From assembly GCA_966211765.1 (NCBI GenBank), contig CBIHOV010000031.1:40790-104789 (forward strand): a stretch of 64,000 nucleotides of DNA, written 5' to 3'. The first letter of the stretch is position 1; each line of letters opens with the position of its first letter. The notes below the pieces were generated by a model. That model was not told the DNA's origin. It saw only the letters and a program-made list of their open reading frames with translations, and ran no database searches. The stretch comes from Paraflavitalea sp966211765 (GTDB lineage Bacteria; Bacteroidota; Bacteroidia; Chitinophagales; Chitinophagaceae). The translations under genes and the position numbers were made by a program. Below are positions 27,332-36,658 of this stretch, piece after piece.

Positions 27332-30300
27332 TTAACGAATTAGCGTTATATCGCCTGTTTTCCGTAGCGGCTTACCATCTGTAAACACCACATCCAGCGT
27401 GTAAGTGTACACGTCCATAGGCTGCAGCTTTCCCTGGTAAGTGCCATCCCAGCCGGTATTCCGGTTGGTGGTCTCAAATATCTTTTGCCCCCAGCGGTTA
27501 TAAATGCGCCAGGTCATTTTATCAATGCCAAATCCGGCCACTCTTACTATGCTGCTCCTGTTGCCCCTGCCTGGTGTAAAGGCATTGGGCACATCCAGCA
27601 GCGGATCTACCAATGCTTCTACTGTACGCCGGGCGGTATCAGAACAGCCAAACTCATTATAAGTGATCAGCAAGGCTGTATACGTGCCGGTAGCATTGTA
27701 TTGGTGCTGTACATTTTCCATGGTTTTCGTAGAAGTAGAATCTCCATCACCAAAGAACCAATGGAATAAGTTGCCTCCTATTGACTGATTCAGGAAGATA
27801 GCCGGTTTGTTGACCTGTGGCGGTACGGGCGTTACACTGAACGCTGCCGTAGGTTTGGTATTCACGGTGATGCTGAAATCGAGGGTATCCCTTTTGTTAC
27901 AGGTATTGGAATCCACTACGATCAGCCGGATATTATACGTGCCGATATTGTCATACCGGTGGGTGGGGCTCATTTCTGTGGACAAGGGAGATCCATCTCC
28001 AAAATCCCAGGAATAATCATGCCCGCCAAGGGAAGTATTGTTGAAATACGCATCGTAAGGGGCGCAGCCCGTAGCCGGTGTCTCCACCCTTGCTTCCACA
28101 TTGGCCACTACACCCAGGTTTACCTGTTTCCAGTCGCCGCCATTACAATAATTCGTATCCAACAGGATCAGCCTGATGGGATAAGTACCCGGCGCTGTAA
28201 AATAGTGTTTTACGGGATCGATGTTGGTAGGAACGATGGGCGTGCCATCACCAAAATCCCAGGCAAAGCTGGTGGGCCCAAATGGCTTGGTTCCCGGGGC
28301 GGTGGATTTATTGATGAAATTAAATCCCAACGATTCACAGGGGCCATCCTTTACAGCTACAAAATCAATATTGGCCGGATCATCCCGCACGCGGATGGTA
28401 ACATAAGCCGTATCCCGCTGGTTGCAGGTAGTCGGGTCGACGGCAATCAGTCTTACCCGGAAATTTCCTATGGTATTGAAAGTGTAGGTTACATCATAAT
28501 CGGTGGTTACCTGATCTGTTACCCCATCTCCATCGAAATCCCACTCATAAGATTTTGCATTGCGTACTGTATCGCGAAAATGGAGGGTAAAAGGCACGCA
28601 ACCTACGGTATCGGGCAGGTTGTTGAAATAGGCCTTGGGCCCTGAAGCTACGCCTGCAAAATTGAACGCTATCTTAACAGCAGCCAGGTTGCATTGCGGG
28701 CTGCCATTTCTTTCGGCCCATACACCCGGTGTAGTAGGGAATGATTGGGTGATGGGATATTCCTGCGACCCAAAACAGTTGGCGCAGATGGCCTGATAAA
28801 TAACTCCCTGGGCATCATACCGGCTGGTGCCGCCATCTACGTGTTCTCCTTCACCGCCACTTTGTCCAAAATAAGTACCATATAATAATTCAGTGGCATC
28901 ACGTTTGATCACGATGAAATAGAAATCACGGTTATCTGTAGTGGACTTAATGGCATCGGGTGTGAGCGGCATATTGCCTACGCCGTCCATATGATAGGGA
29001 TCATTGCCTGGTTCCAGCCAGCCGCCCCATCCTGAGATGTAGACGTTCTCGCAACGGTCTACCAGGAAAGCTACCGGCGATATATTGGGCCGGGCTGAGC
29101 CATTCCCAAAAACGGTGGAATAGATAAGTCCTGAAAGATCTGGTTTCAGCTTTACCACAAACTGCTTTGAATCTTTGATGCTCCAGGCTGCGTTGATGAC
29201 CGGCCAGGCTCCTTCGGTGACACCCATGGCATAAGGAATGCCTGTTTTGTCGAACTTAAGGCCATATACAGCATCAAAGAAACCGGTGCCCAGAAAAGTG
29301 GTACTGATGATCGTAGCGCCATTGTTGGAGATCCTGGATACAAATCCATCTGCTATGCCTCCCTGGTAACCTGATTGATAAGCGCCCGATTTATTGCCAG
29401 GAAAGCCAGCGCCATCTGTTGTAGCGCCGCCAACATACAATTCATTGTTGATGGGATTCAATGCCAGTACAAAAGCGCCATCATCTTTTGTGCCTCCCAA
29501 AAAGCTGGCCCATATAATATCACTACAGTTGGGATTGATCTTAATGACCGCACCATCCTGTGCGCCGCCCGGATTGCCCTGGAATACGCCGGCCGTTACG
29601 GGAAAAAGGCTGCTGCCGCTGGTTGACTGCGTTTGAGCTGCTATGTAAATGTTATTCGCATTGTCCAGTATTACTTCACTGCGGGAATCATCGCCATAAA
29701 AACGTACGGTAGAGGTTTGGGAGCCACCGCTTTCGATCTGGTTGCTAATGTTTACGCCATCATCCGAGCTGCCGCCAATTCGCATTGCGCCGATCAATGC
29801 GGTACCTGTTGCATTTAATTTGGCTACGGCAATATCTGATCCGCCGCCTGTGCCTTTGAGCACACCTGGCCAGTTGGAGGAATAGGTTTTGCCCATAACT
29901 ACCAGGTTGCCTTGTCCATCTACCACCAGGCTGTGCGGATAATCATTTCTGTTACCACCGAGGTAGGTAGCATAAGAGCGCCTGCCATCGGGTGTAAATT
30001 TAAAAATGCCCATATCAATACCCCCCAGGCTGTTCACATCATCACCTCCTACATAGCCTGTTTGATAAGCGCCGGGGGTAGTGGGGAAACCACTTCCAAA
30101 AACGATACCGCCTGAATACAATGAACCATCGGGCCCGGGTGTAGCCGTGTAGCCGTATTGATTGGCCGGACTGCCGGTAAAAGAACAGAATATAAGTGTA
30201 GGATCGATGACAAGGGTGCTGGTCTTAGAATAATTGGCTATTCTGAACTTCACGGTGTTCTTATCTACCAGTTCATAATTACAGGCAACTTCTTTTTTGC

Positions 30301-31027
30301 CATTGGTCATGTCGAACTGGTAAGTATAAGGATACAATTCCTTCAGATCGCCTACAGAGGTTTTTATAGTGAGCTCATTATTCCTGACCGATAATTTGTC
30401 GGCGCCTTCATACTTCATGGCAATATTGTTCGGATCACCACCGGGATGTACAATGAGATCATATTTAAGGCGGCCATATTCAGAATAATAGCGGATATCG
30501 ATATTGGGGTAGATATTTTTGTATACGATGGCCTGGTACACGGGTACGTTGACAGCCCATTTGGAAGGGTCATTGCCAATAAAATAACTGGTGCTTGTTT
30601 GTACCTGCTTATCGGGCATTACCATGCTGTTCTCATCAGCGCCCAGGAATTGTACACGGTAAGCGTGGGAACGGATAACAGGAGGGGTAGGAGCGGGTTG
30701 GCCTGAACCTGGTTTGCCCGAACCTGGTGAGCCCGGTTTGCTATTGGGACCCCGGTCGGGCCGGCTTATTCCGGTACTCCCTTGTCCATCGGCCTTATGG
30801 TGGCGGTGAAAAAAACTGTTGAGGTCATCGCCGTTATGCTGTACTACTGTAAACCCATTTTTCTGGAGATAAAAGGCGCCGGCAGAGACCTCGCCTTTGA
30901 AACGTACCTGCTTATCCCACTGTCCTCTGTTTTCCGTGAATTCGAAGGAAGAAGTACCACTCTGTGCAAGAATCTGTAGGGTGGCAACAACGAAGAGCAC
31001 GGTAACTATCAAACTTTTCCTACCCAA
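27332..31027 (-). CDS. T9SS type-B secreted adhesin-like protein with SBBP repeats and PKD domains (paralogue B)
   Basis: The protein has 1,231 residues with the same architecture as the 22296-25973 protein: signal peptide (SLIVTVLFVVATLQILAQS), DUF7948-like N-domain, SBBP propeller, four PKD domains (SYEWDFDGDGVTDQ, SFAWDFGDGTP, DYSWDFGDGSP, LFHWFFGDGD) and a nearly identical type-B sorting domain. The start is TTG at 31027: an in-frame TAA lies 21 nt upstream and no ATG or GTG precedes the signal peptide. A Gly/Ser/Pro-rich linker (KPGSPGSGKPGSGQPAPTPP) is longer than in paralogue A. A -7-like TAATTTG on the - strand at 31042-31048 would give a very short leader. It is upstream of PorP/SprF and paralogue A, probably in one transcription unit. 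Confidence 0.92.
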   Translation of the reverse strand: MGRKSLIVTVLFVVATLQILAQSGTSSFEFTENRGQWDKQVRFKGEVSAGAFYLQKNGFTVVQHNGDDLNSFFHRHHKADGQGSTGISRPDRGPNSKPGSPGSGKPGSGQPAPTPPVIRSHAYRVQFLGADENSMVMPDKQVQTSTSYFIGNDPSKWAVNVPVYQAIVYKNIYPNIDIRYYSEYGRLKYDLIVHPGGDPNNIAMKYEGADKLSVRNNELTIKTSVGDLKELYPYTYQFDMTNGKKEVACNYELVDKNTVKFRIANYSKTSTLVIDPTLIFCSFTGSPANQYGYTATPGPDGSLYSGGIVFGSGFPTTPGAYQTGYVGGDDVNSLGGIDMGIFKFTPDGRRSYATYLGGNRNDYPHSLVVDGQGNLVVMGKTYSSNWPGVLKGTGGGSDIAVAKLNATGTALIGAMRIGGSSDDGVNISNQIESGGSQTSTVRFYGDDSRSEVILDNANNIYIAAQTQSTSGSSLFPVTAGVFQGNPGGAQDGAVIKINPNCSDIIWASFLGGTKDDGAFVLALNPINNELYVGGATTDGAGFPGNKSGAYQSGYQGGIADGFVSRISNNGATIISTTFLGTGFFDAVYGLKFDKTGIPYAMGVTEGAWPVINAAWSIKDSKQFVVKLKPDLSGLIYSTVFGNGSARPNISPVAFLVDRCENVYISGWGGWLEPGNDPYHMDGVGNMPLTPDAIKSTTDNRDFYFIVIKRDATELLYGTYFGQSGGEGEHVDGGTSRYDAQGVIYQAICANCFGSQEYPITQSFPTTPGVWAERNGSPQCNLAAVKIAFNFAGVASGPKAYFNNLPDTVGCVPFTLHFRDTVRNAKSYEWDFDGDGVTDQVTTDYDVTYTFNTIGNFRVRLIAVDPTTCNQRDTAYVTIRVRDDPANIDFVAVKDGPCESLGFNFINKSTAPGTKPFGPTSFAWDFGDGTPIVPTNIDPVKHYFTAPGTYPIRLILLDTNYCNGGDWKQVNLGVVANVEARVETPATGCAPYDAYFNNTSLGGHDYSWDFGDGSPLSTEMSPTHRYDNIGTYNIRLIVVDSNTCNKRDTLDFSITVNTKPTAAFSVTPVPPQVNKPAIFLNQSIGGNLFHWFFGDGDSTSTKTMENVQHQYNATGTYTALLITYNEFGCSDTARRTVEALVDPLLDVPNAFTPGRGNRSSIVRVAGFGIDKMTWRIYNRWGQKIFETTNRNTGWDGTYQGKLQPMDVYTYTLDVVFTDGKPLRKTGDITLIR

Positions 31028-31209
31028 AGATTTATTTTTTACAAATTACTTAATAATAACGTCAGCTGACCCCGGTTCTTATTGGTAACGGGGAGATTTT
31101 AATCCAATTTTTAAGCAGTATAAACAGTCGATTATGGGGCTAATAAAGAGTAGCGTATTTTTCATGGGATATGGATACGGTATATCGAATGTTGAACTTG
31201 AAATGCAAA

Positions 31210-33300
31210 TTACGAAATCTTGCTCCAGGCCGTTTTGCCCTTCAGTGATTGCAGGTATTCCAGCAAGCGCAAATTTTCCGGGGCACTGAGTTCGGGGTCA
31301 TTGTCTGCGATCTTTTCTGCCACTTCCCGGGCTGCTTCCAGCCATTGCCTGTCCTGCAAAATGTTGGCCAGTTTGAAATTCAATGCACCACTTTGCCGGG
31401 TACCCTCAATATCGCCTGGTCCGCGCAATTCCAGGTCTTTTTCTGCCACTTTAAACCCATCGGTGGTCTCACACATCGTCTTTAACCGTTCACGCGCATC
31501 ATTGTTGAGTTTAGTGCTTGTTAATAATATGCAAAAACTCTTTTCTGCGCCTCTTCCCACCCTTCCACGCAACTGGTGCAATTGTGATAAACCGAATTTC
31601 TCTGCATTCTCAATCACCATTACGCTTGCATTCGGCACATCTACACCCACTTCAATCACTGTGGTTGCCACCAGGATCTGAGTATCGTTGTTCTTAAAAC
31701 GTTGCATATTGGTTGTTCGTACATCGTTGGTTTGCCGTCCATGTACCATGCTCATCCAATACTTCGGTTCGGGAAAATAAGCCTTCACATTTTCGTATCC
31801 TTTCATCAGGTTTTCATAATCCAGTTTCTCCGATTCTTCGATCAGGGGAAACACGATGTATGCCTGCCGGCCCAGCGCAATTTCGGCCTTGATAAAGCCC
31901 ATTACCTGACTGCGCGCCGTTTCATATCGATGTACGGTTAAAATGGGTTTTCGGTTGGGAGGAAGCTCGTCCATTACGCTATAATCCAGGTCGCCATAGG
32001 CCGTCATGGCCAGGGTGCGAGGAATGGGGGTAGCCGTCATTACCAGTACATGGGGCGGCACGGTGGCCTTGCTCCATAATTTGGCCCTTTGGGCCACGCC
32101 AAAGCGATGTTGCTCATCCACAATGGCCATGCCCAGGTTTTTGAACTGCACGGTATCTTCTATCACGGCATGGGTGCCCACCAATAACTGGATGGAACCC
32201 TCCTCCAGTTGTTTCAGTATCTCCCGGCGTTCTTTTGCCTTGGTGGAACCCGTCAGGATGCGGATGGTGACGGGCAGGTCCTTCAGGAGATTGGTAAGAC
32301 CGGCAAAGTGCTGGCGGGCCAGGATCTCCGTAGGCGCCATCAGGCAGCTTTGGTAGCCATTGTCGGCTGCCAGCAGCATGATGAGCAAGGCTACAATCGT
32401 TTTGCCGCTTCCTACATCGCCCTGCAGCAGGCGGTTCATTTGCCGGCCGCTGCCCGTATCCTTTCTGATCTCTTTGATCACCCTTTTCTGGGCCCCTGTA
32501 AGCTCGAAAGGCAGGTATTTTTCGTAAAATGTATTGAAAATATCGCCCACCTGCCCAAATATGACACCTTTGGAATAACGGTGCCGCCTCGACTTTACCA
32601 GGTTCATTCTCAACTGGGCAATGAAGAACTCTTCAAACTTGAGCCTGTTCATGGCCTGGGTCCAGGCTTCGGTAGAGGGCGGGAAGTGGATATGGGTGAT
32701 GGCCCGGTAACGGGGCACCAATTGAAGTTGTTGTAAAACATAGTCCGGCAGGTTTTCCGGCAGGTCTTTTTCGCGCAGGTGCAGGAACAGGGCCTGGGTG
32801 AGCTTGGCGATCTGCCGGCCGCCCAGTCCCCGGGCCTTTAATTTCTCCGTGGTAGAGTAGACCGGTTCCAGAAAGTTGCGGCCGGTGGCGCTTTCTTCTG
32901 CCAGGGGCTCAATTTCCGGGTGGGTAAGTTGGGGCAGTCCCTGAAAAAAGCTCACTTTCCCAAATACCTGGTAGGATTGCCCTACGAAGAGCATCTTTTC
33001 GATCCAGGTGATGCCCTGGAACCAGGTGAGCTCCACTACGCCCGAAGCATCTTTGATCTCGGCTACCAGTCTTTTGCTGCGTTTTTCACCCATGATGCCC
33101 ATGCTGGTGATGCGCCCGGCTATCTGGATAAAATCCGTTTGCGGCCCGATCTCGCGGATGAGGCTCACTTTGGTCTTGTCGATATGGCGATAGGGGTAAT
33201 GCTCCAGGAGGTCTTTGAACGTAAAGATCCCCAGCTCTTTCTGTAAAAGCTCGGCCCGTTGGGGGCCAACCCCCTTCAGGTATTCAATTGGACTGGCCAG
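31210..33300 (-). CDS. recG: ATP-dependent DNA helicase RecG, non-canonical start
   Basis: RecG remodels stalled replication forks and branched DNA. An N-terminal wedge/OB domain (IAGRITSMGIMGEKRSKR) is followed by helicase motif I LLQGDVGSGKT, motif II DEQH (IVDEQHRFGV), motif III TATPIPRTLA, and the helicase C and TRG motifs (TTVIEVGVDVPNASVM, QLHQLRGRVGRG, RGPGDIEGTRQSG). The conserved RecG N-terminus is fully encoded (SPIEYLKGVGPQRAELL, then HYPYRHIDKTKV), but between the in-frame stop at 33367-33369 and GTG 33168 there is no ATG, GTG or TTG. I therefore start at CTG 33300. ATC 33303, ATC 33324 or ATT 33345 are alternatives. Starting at GTG 33168 would remove conserved residues. The 3' end has a TAA at 31210. 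Confidence 0.88.
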   Translation of the reverse strand: MASPIEYLKGVGPQRAELLQKELGIFTFKDLLEHYPYRHIDKTKVSLIREIGPQTDFIQIAGRITSMGIMGEKRSKRLVAEIKDASGVVELTWFQGITWIEKMLFVGQSYQVFGKVSFFQGLPQLTHPEIEPLAEESATGRNFLEPVYSTTEKLKARGLGGRQIAKLTQALFLHLREKDLPENLPDYVLQQLQLVPRYRAITHIHFPPSTEAWTQAMNRLKFEEFFIAQLRMNLVKSRRHRYSKGVIFGQVGDIFNTFYEKYLPFELTGAQKRVIKEIRKDTGSGRQMNRLLQGDVGSGKTIVALLIMLLAADNGYQSCLMAPTEILARQHFAGLTNLLKDLPVTIRILTGSTKAKERREILKQLEEGSIQLLVGTHAVIEDTVQFKNLGMAIVDEQHRFGVAQRAKLWSKATVPPHVLVMTATPIPRTLAMTAYGDLDYSVMDELPPNRKPILTVHRYETARSQVMGFIKAEIALGRQAYIVFPLIEESEKLDYENLMKGYENVKAYFPEPKYWMSMVHGRQTNDVRTTNMQRFKNNDTQILVATTVIEVGVDVPNASVMVIENAEKFGLSQLHQLRGRVGRGAEKSFCILLTSTKLNNDARERLKTMCETTDGFKVAEKDLELRGPGDIEGTRQSGALNFKLANILQDRQWLEAAREVAEKIADNDPELSAPENLRLLEYLQSLKGKTAWSKIS

Positions 33301-33458
33301 GATATGTGTGCCCCTGCTACTGATAGTGAATTCTTTGGCGCAAATGTAAGGGTGGAATCCCCATTTTCAGGCGTTCGGGTATTTTATGTAAGGGGACTGG
33401 GTCGGTGAGCCACTTTGGATGGCCTCCAAACCGGGTGATCATCCTATAAAACACCTTT

Positions 33459-33519
33459 CCGAATTGCACTGAGACCGCCTAAAATAGGCCATGTACAGAG
33501 GGGAGCCAGTGCAATTCGG
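33459..33519. repeat. Perfect 13-bp inverted repeat with inner hairpin, between recG and the TRP-repeat gene
   Basis: CCGAATTGCACTG (33459-33471) and CAGTGCAATTCGG (33507-33519) are exact complements separated by 35 nt. The spacer contains GCCTAAAATAGGC, a second small hairpin, so the whole can fold as a two-level stem. The 312-nt gap 33301-33612 also holds a terminator-like hairpin but no gene. No transposase is nearby. Confidence 0.7.
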
Positions 33520-33558
33520 AGGCAATGTGTAGGCTATGCGCAGGCAATGCCCAGGCGC

Positions 33559-33588
33559 TTCGGGGAGTATTGGATTAGCATCCCCGAA
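33559..33588 (-). terminator. Hairpin just downstream of the TRP-repeat protein gene
   Basis: TTCGGGGA and TCCCCGAA pair perfectly (8 bp, 14-nt loop) 25 nt past the - strand stop codon at 33613. No U-run follows, so it may be a weak or Rho-assisted terminator or an mRNA 3'-end stabiliser. Confidence 0.4.
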
Positions 33589-33612
33589 CCTATATGGTAC
33601 CTCCTTTACCTC

Positions 33613-34920
33613 TTATTGCGGCCCCGTAGCCGGCCTGACTGCTGGCCTGCTTGCAGGTTGCGAAGGACGGGTAGCTGGCCGGGTTGATGGCTGGACAGCA
33701 GGTCTCGTAGCTGGCCTTGTGGAAGGCTGGGTAGGCCGGGTGGATGGCCGGGTACCGGGCTGCGTTGGCCTTGTACCGGGTTGAGTAGGTCGGGTGGAAG
33801 GATTTGTTGGCCGGGTTACCGGTCGGGTAGTCGGATTGGTAGGTTTGGTGACCGGTCTCGTGGATGGATTGGTAGGCCGGGTAACGGGCCTTGTAGTTCC
33901 GGGATTCGTGGGCCTGGTGACAGGCCTCGTTGTGCCGGGGTTGGTCGTACCGGGGCGGGTAGGCCGGGTAACGGCTGGCCTGGTTACCGGTCTGCCCCCT
34001 TTATCGAAATTGGGTAGCCTGTTGTGGACTGAAGGCGCTTTGGGATGATCTCTTTTGAACATGGCCGAGCCCTGTTTGGCCAGATCGGGCCGGGAATAGG
34101 TATTCCTGTAATACCCCTGTTGCACCCTCACCTGAACGATCGGCGCCCTCCGGCGGAAGCTATTGCCGCCATAATAACTGGCGCGCCAGCCTGGCACACG
34201 ATAGTGAGGCCAGCGGCGGTAATGACCGAAATAATAATAGTCCCAGTAATAGTGATAGGTATAGTATTGGTGCCAGTAAATGGGTCTCCATGGCCGCCAG
34301 TAGGGTGGATGATAACCCCAATACCAGGGAGAGCGCCAGCCTACATAGGCAGGACGAAACATGAATAGGACCACGGGCCAGGTAGCTACCTGGTAGGTAG
34401 TGGTATATTGAACAGTAACATTGTTGTTGTTAGCACTGGAGGGATTGACATTGCCCGAATAACCCGGATTGGGTGTACCACCGGTGGCATTGCCATCTGA
34501 ATCGTAATTGGGTTCTACGATATAATCCTTGCCATAGAGATCTTCATCGCCTATGACCTGGATGGTAGCCTGCCCGTCTTTGTCTTTTTCCACTACGATC
34601 ACCGCCACATCCTGGTCTTCATCTTTGCTCACGGGCACTTTGAGGGTAATATTGTGGATATTGCCTTCTACATTATCAACTACTTCAATATAGTCTGTTT
34701 CATTATCGCCGTTCAGGTCGAGGTTGTTGATGTTGTTGGATTCATCATTCAACGATTTCTCAAAGTCTTCCAGGGTGGGAGCCGCCTGGAATATCTTCAG
34801 TACAGCATATAAGTTTAAGTTATCGCCTGGAAGGTCCAGCCTTTCCTGTTCTTGTTGGGCGCCTGCTCCAAAGCCCAACAGGCATAGTGCTGCAGTAAAT
34901 GGTAGCAGTAGGTATTTCAT
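33613..34920 (-). CDS. Exported Trp/Tyr/His-rich protein with Thr-Arg-Pro repeat tail, unknown
   Basis: The protein has 435 residues with a signal peptide (MKYLLLPFTAALCLLGFGAG). An acidic N-domain (about 23-140) contains an EF-hand-like loop (DLNGDNETDYIEV, residues 68-80). Residues about 180-245 form an extraordinarily aromatic stretch (WYWGYHPPYWRPWRP, YYTYHYYWDYYYFGHYRRW). From about 310 to the end the chain is low-complexity Thr-Arg-Pro/Asn/Gln repeats. No catalytic domain was recognised. The N-domain resembles exported Bacteroidetes proteins of unknown function. The tail could be a cell-wall or polysaccharide-binding linker; that is a guess. A hairpin follows the stop. Confidence 0.75.
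   Translation of the reverse strand: MKYLLLPFTAALCLLGFGAGAQQEQERLDLPGDNLNLYAVLKIFQAAPTLEDFEKSLNDESNNINNLDLNGDNETDYIEVVDNVEGNIHNITLKVPVSKDEDQDVAVIVVEKDKDGQATIQVIGDEDLYGKDYIVEPNYDSDGNATGGTPNPGYSGNVNPSSANNNNVTVQYTTTYQVATWPVVLFMFRPAYVGWRSPWYWGYHPPYWRPWRPIYWHQYYTYHYYWDYYYFGHYRRWPHYRVPGWRASYYGGNSFRRRAPIVQVRVQQGYYRNTYSRPDLAKQGSAMFKRDHPKAPSVHNRLPNFDKGGRPVTRPAVTRPTRPGTTNPGTTRPVTRPTNPGTTRPVTRPTNPSTRPVTKPTNPTTRPVTRPTNPSTRPTQPGTRPTQPGTRPSTRPTQPSTRPATRPAVQPSTRPATRPSQPASRPAVRPATGPQ
33616..33990 (-). repeat. Low-complexity tandem repeats encoding TRP/TNPGTTRP units
   Basis: This DNA encodes residues about 311-435 of the upstream-named protein as imperfect 9-33-nt units (TRPTNPGTTRPV, TRPTQPG, STRPATRP). 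The units drift in length and codon use, so expansion and contraction by slippage is likely between strains. Because of the repeats, the assembly length here should be treated with some caution. Confidence 0.75.
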
Positions 34921-35038
34921 TGAATTAGTTTAAATAAATATACTAAAATAATTCAATGCCATGCTGTTAAAACAGTGGACCTAAGCTGAGCGTCCCCGAA
35001 CCCCGAGTCTGAAACACGCAACACTAAAACCAAAACCT

Positions 35039-36658
35039 TTATGGCTTCACATACACTTCCACCCAGGCATCGGTGCTGGGCTTGCGGGGCGCCACAAATA
35101 CATCCACTCTTTTGTAGTTGGCCTGCAGGGCTTCCCGTATTTTGAAGGGATAGAAATTGTTGAGGTAAGGAATGTATTCAAACAATACCAGGTCGTAATG
35201 CTTGTTTTGAATGCGGTTGATAAACATATTGGTTTCCTTCTCAAACATGCCCACGCCTTTATGGAACCACAGCGGGTATTCAGGTCCGCGTTCCAGCTCA
35301 TAAGGGATCTCAGCTGCCAGGGGGGTAAGCTCCGACATGTTGAGCACCTTCAGGTTCTTACCGTTCTTCACCAGGTCCATATTCATCAGTCGCTCGATAC
35401 CATCTACTGTAGGGTTGGGCAGCAATACCTTTTCAAAAGACTTTAATTTGGGAGTACGCCATTGGTCCAATGGAATATCTGTGGTATCAAGTCCGATCAT
35501 ATAGGTATTGCGGTTCACCACATTAGCGTAGGTATGACCTTCATGCGTCATGGTGGTATAGGAATCTCCGCTGCCTTTCAATACAAAGCGGTCAATATAA
35601 CGCCAGTATACATGGCTCCACCAAAGCATTACACCTGATGCGCAAATGATCACGGGCTTCCAGCTGTCGAACTTTATTGGCAGCAGCAGCGACAACAGGG
35701 ATATGATGAATACAAAAGCAAAGCTGTGGAAGAAGATATTGTTGTCAACCGGTACATAACTGGTCACCTGGAAAATAGCCGCCTGTGCCAGGATGCCCAG
35801 GGTGAGCAGGGTGAAGATCATTTGTTGCTTATTGAGCCAAAACTCCTTCCAGTTCTTGATAGCCACCATCAGCAGCAATACAATGAGGAAGAGGTAAAAC
35901 TTGAGCCATTGGGAGCCCGCCAGGAAATCGCGCAATATATCACTGATCGACATCCGCGAACTATGGGGCGGCTGCCCATGGTTGAACCAGTAACCAAAAG
36001 TGCCTGTGACAGGCAGGATCAGGGCCAGACCGGTAATGAACACCGTACCGACAAAGATCACCAGCGGCAACCATTTCTTTTCTGTAAGGGCCAGGTACCC
36101 CAATAAGGCCAGGCAAATGAGCAGGGCCAGGCCACCGCCATCCTGTTTGGTAAAGAAAGAACAGAATATAAAGAAACCGGAAGCTACCAGGGAGGCGTAT
36201 TTCCACTTGCTTTCGGGTGAAAAGATAAACTTCATGAGGAAGGCCAGGCCAATAAGCTCATACACGATGACGGTATGATTGTACCAGGGCCAGTAATTGA
36301 AGAAGGTATAGGAGAGGCAAAAGACCAGCACGGCCGAAAAACGAATGCCGGGCGCCACCCCCAGGCTCTTAAAAATAGAGCGAAAGGCCAGTCCGGACAG
36401 CAGGTTGATAAAGGCCTGCGCCTTGATGAGGGTGATCAGCTGCGGACCGAATATCTTAAAGAACATGGCCGGGATGACCCAGTACATATAGCCAACCGGC
36501 ATGCCGAAATCCTTATACGGTACCTGTCCCTGGTACATGCGGTAAGCCCCTTCCCAGGAGAGGAATATATTAATACGGTATGGGAAGCTGGCAAATACGG
36601 GTACCATGGCAATGATGACAATGACCAGTATCTCTGAATAGGAAAGAATTCGTTTCAT
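35039..36658 (-). CDS. GT-C type (GT39/ArnT-like) polytopic glycosyltransferase
   Basis: The protein has 539 residues with about 11-12 membrane segments. The first external loop reads SWEGAYRMYQGQVPYKDFG, matching the acidic-plus-GQxPYxDF pattern of GT-C transferases that use polyprenyl-phosphate sugars, such as ArnT and other family 39-like enzymes. A soluble C-terminal part of about 160 residues (YTTMTHEGHTYANVVNRN and onward) follows the last helix, typical of the periplasmic domain. Its start is 392 nt from the divergent UbiA gene, first of a polyprenyl-phosphate-pentose operon. A natural reading is that it uses that donor to modify a periplasmic or surface acceptor. The donor link is inference. 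Confidence 0.75.
   Translation of the reverse strand: MKRILSYSEILVIVIIAMVPVFASFPYRINIFLSWEGAYRMYQGQVPYKDFGMPVGYMYWVIPAMFFKIFGPQLITLIKAQAFINLLSGLAFRSIFKSLGVAPGIRFSAVLVFCLSYTFFNYWPWYNHTVIVYELIGLAFLMKFIFSPESKWKYASLVASGFFIFCSFFTKQDGGGLALLICLALLGYLALTEKKWLPLVIFVGTVFITGLALILPVTGTFGYWFNHGQPPHSSRMSISDILRDFLAGSQWLKFYLFLIVLLLMVAIKNWKEFWLNKQQMIFTLLTLGILAQAAIFQVTSYVPVDNNIFFHSFAFVFIISLLSLLLPIKFDSWKPVIICASGVMLWWSHVYWRYIDRFVLKGSGDSYTTMTHEGHTYANVVNRNTYMIGLDTTDIPLDQWRTPKLKSFEKVLLPNPTVDGIERLMNMDLVKNGKNLKVLNMSELTPLAAEIPYELERGPEYPLWFHKGVGMFEKETNMFINRIQNKHYDLVLFEYIPYLNNFYPFKIREALQANYKRVDVFVAPRKPSTDAWVEVYVKP

Noticed and set aside
27959..28645. 228-codon + strand frame opposite T9SS paralogue B
   Set aside because: A mirrored frame occurs in paralogue A, as expected from the shared coding sequence, and neither has a domain.
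33640..33990. Possible CRISPR-like or tandem non-coding array
   Set aside because: The short repeats are in frame with and explained by the Thr-Arg-Pro-rich coding sequence, with no uniform spacers.
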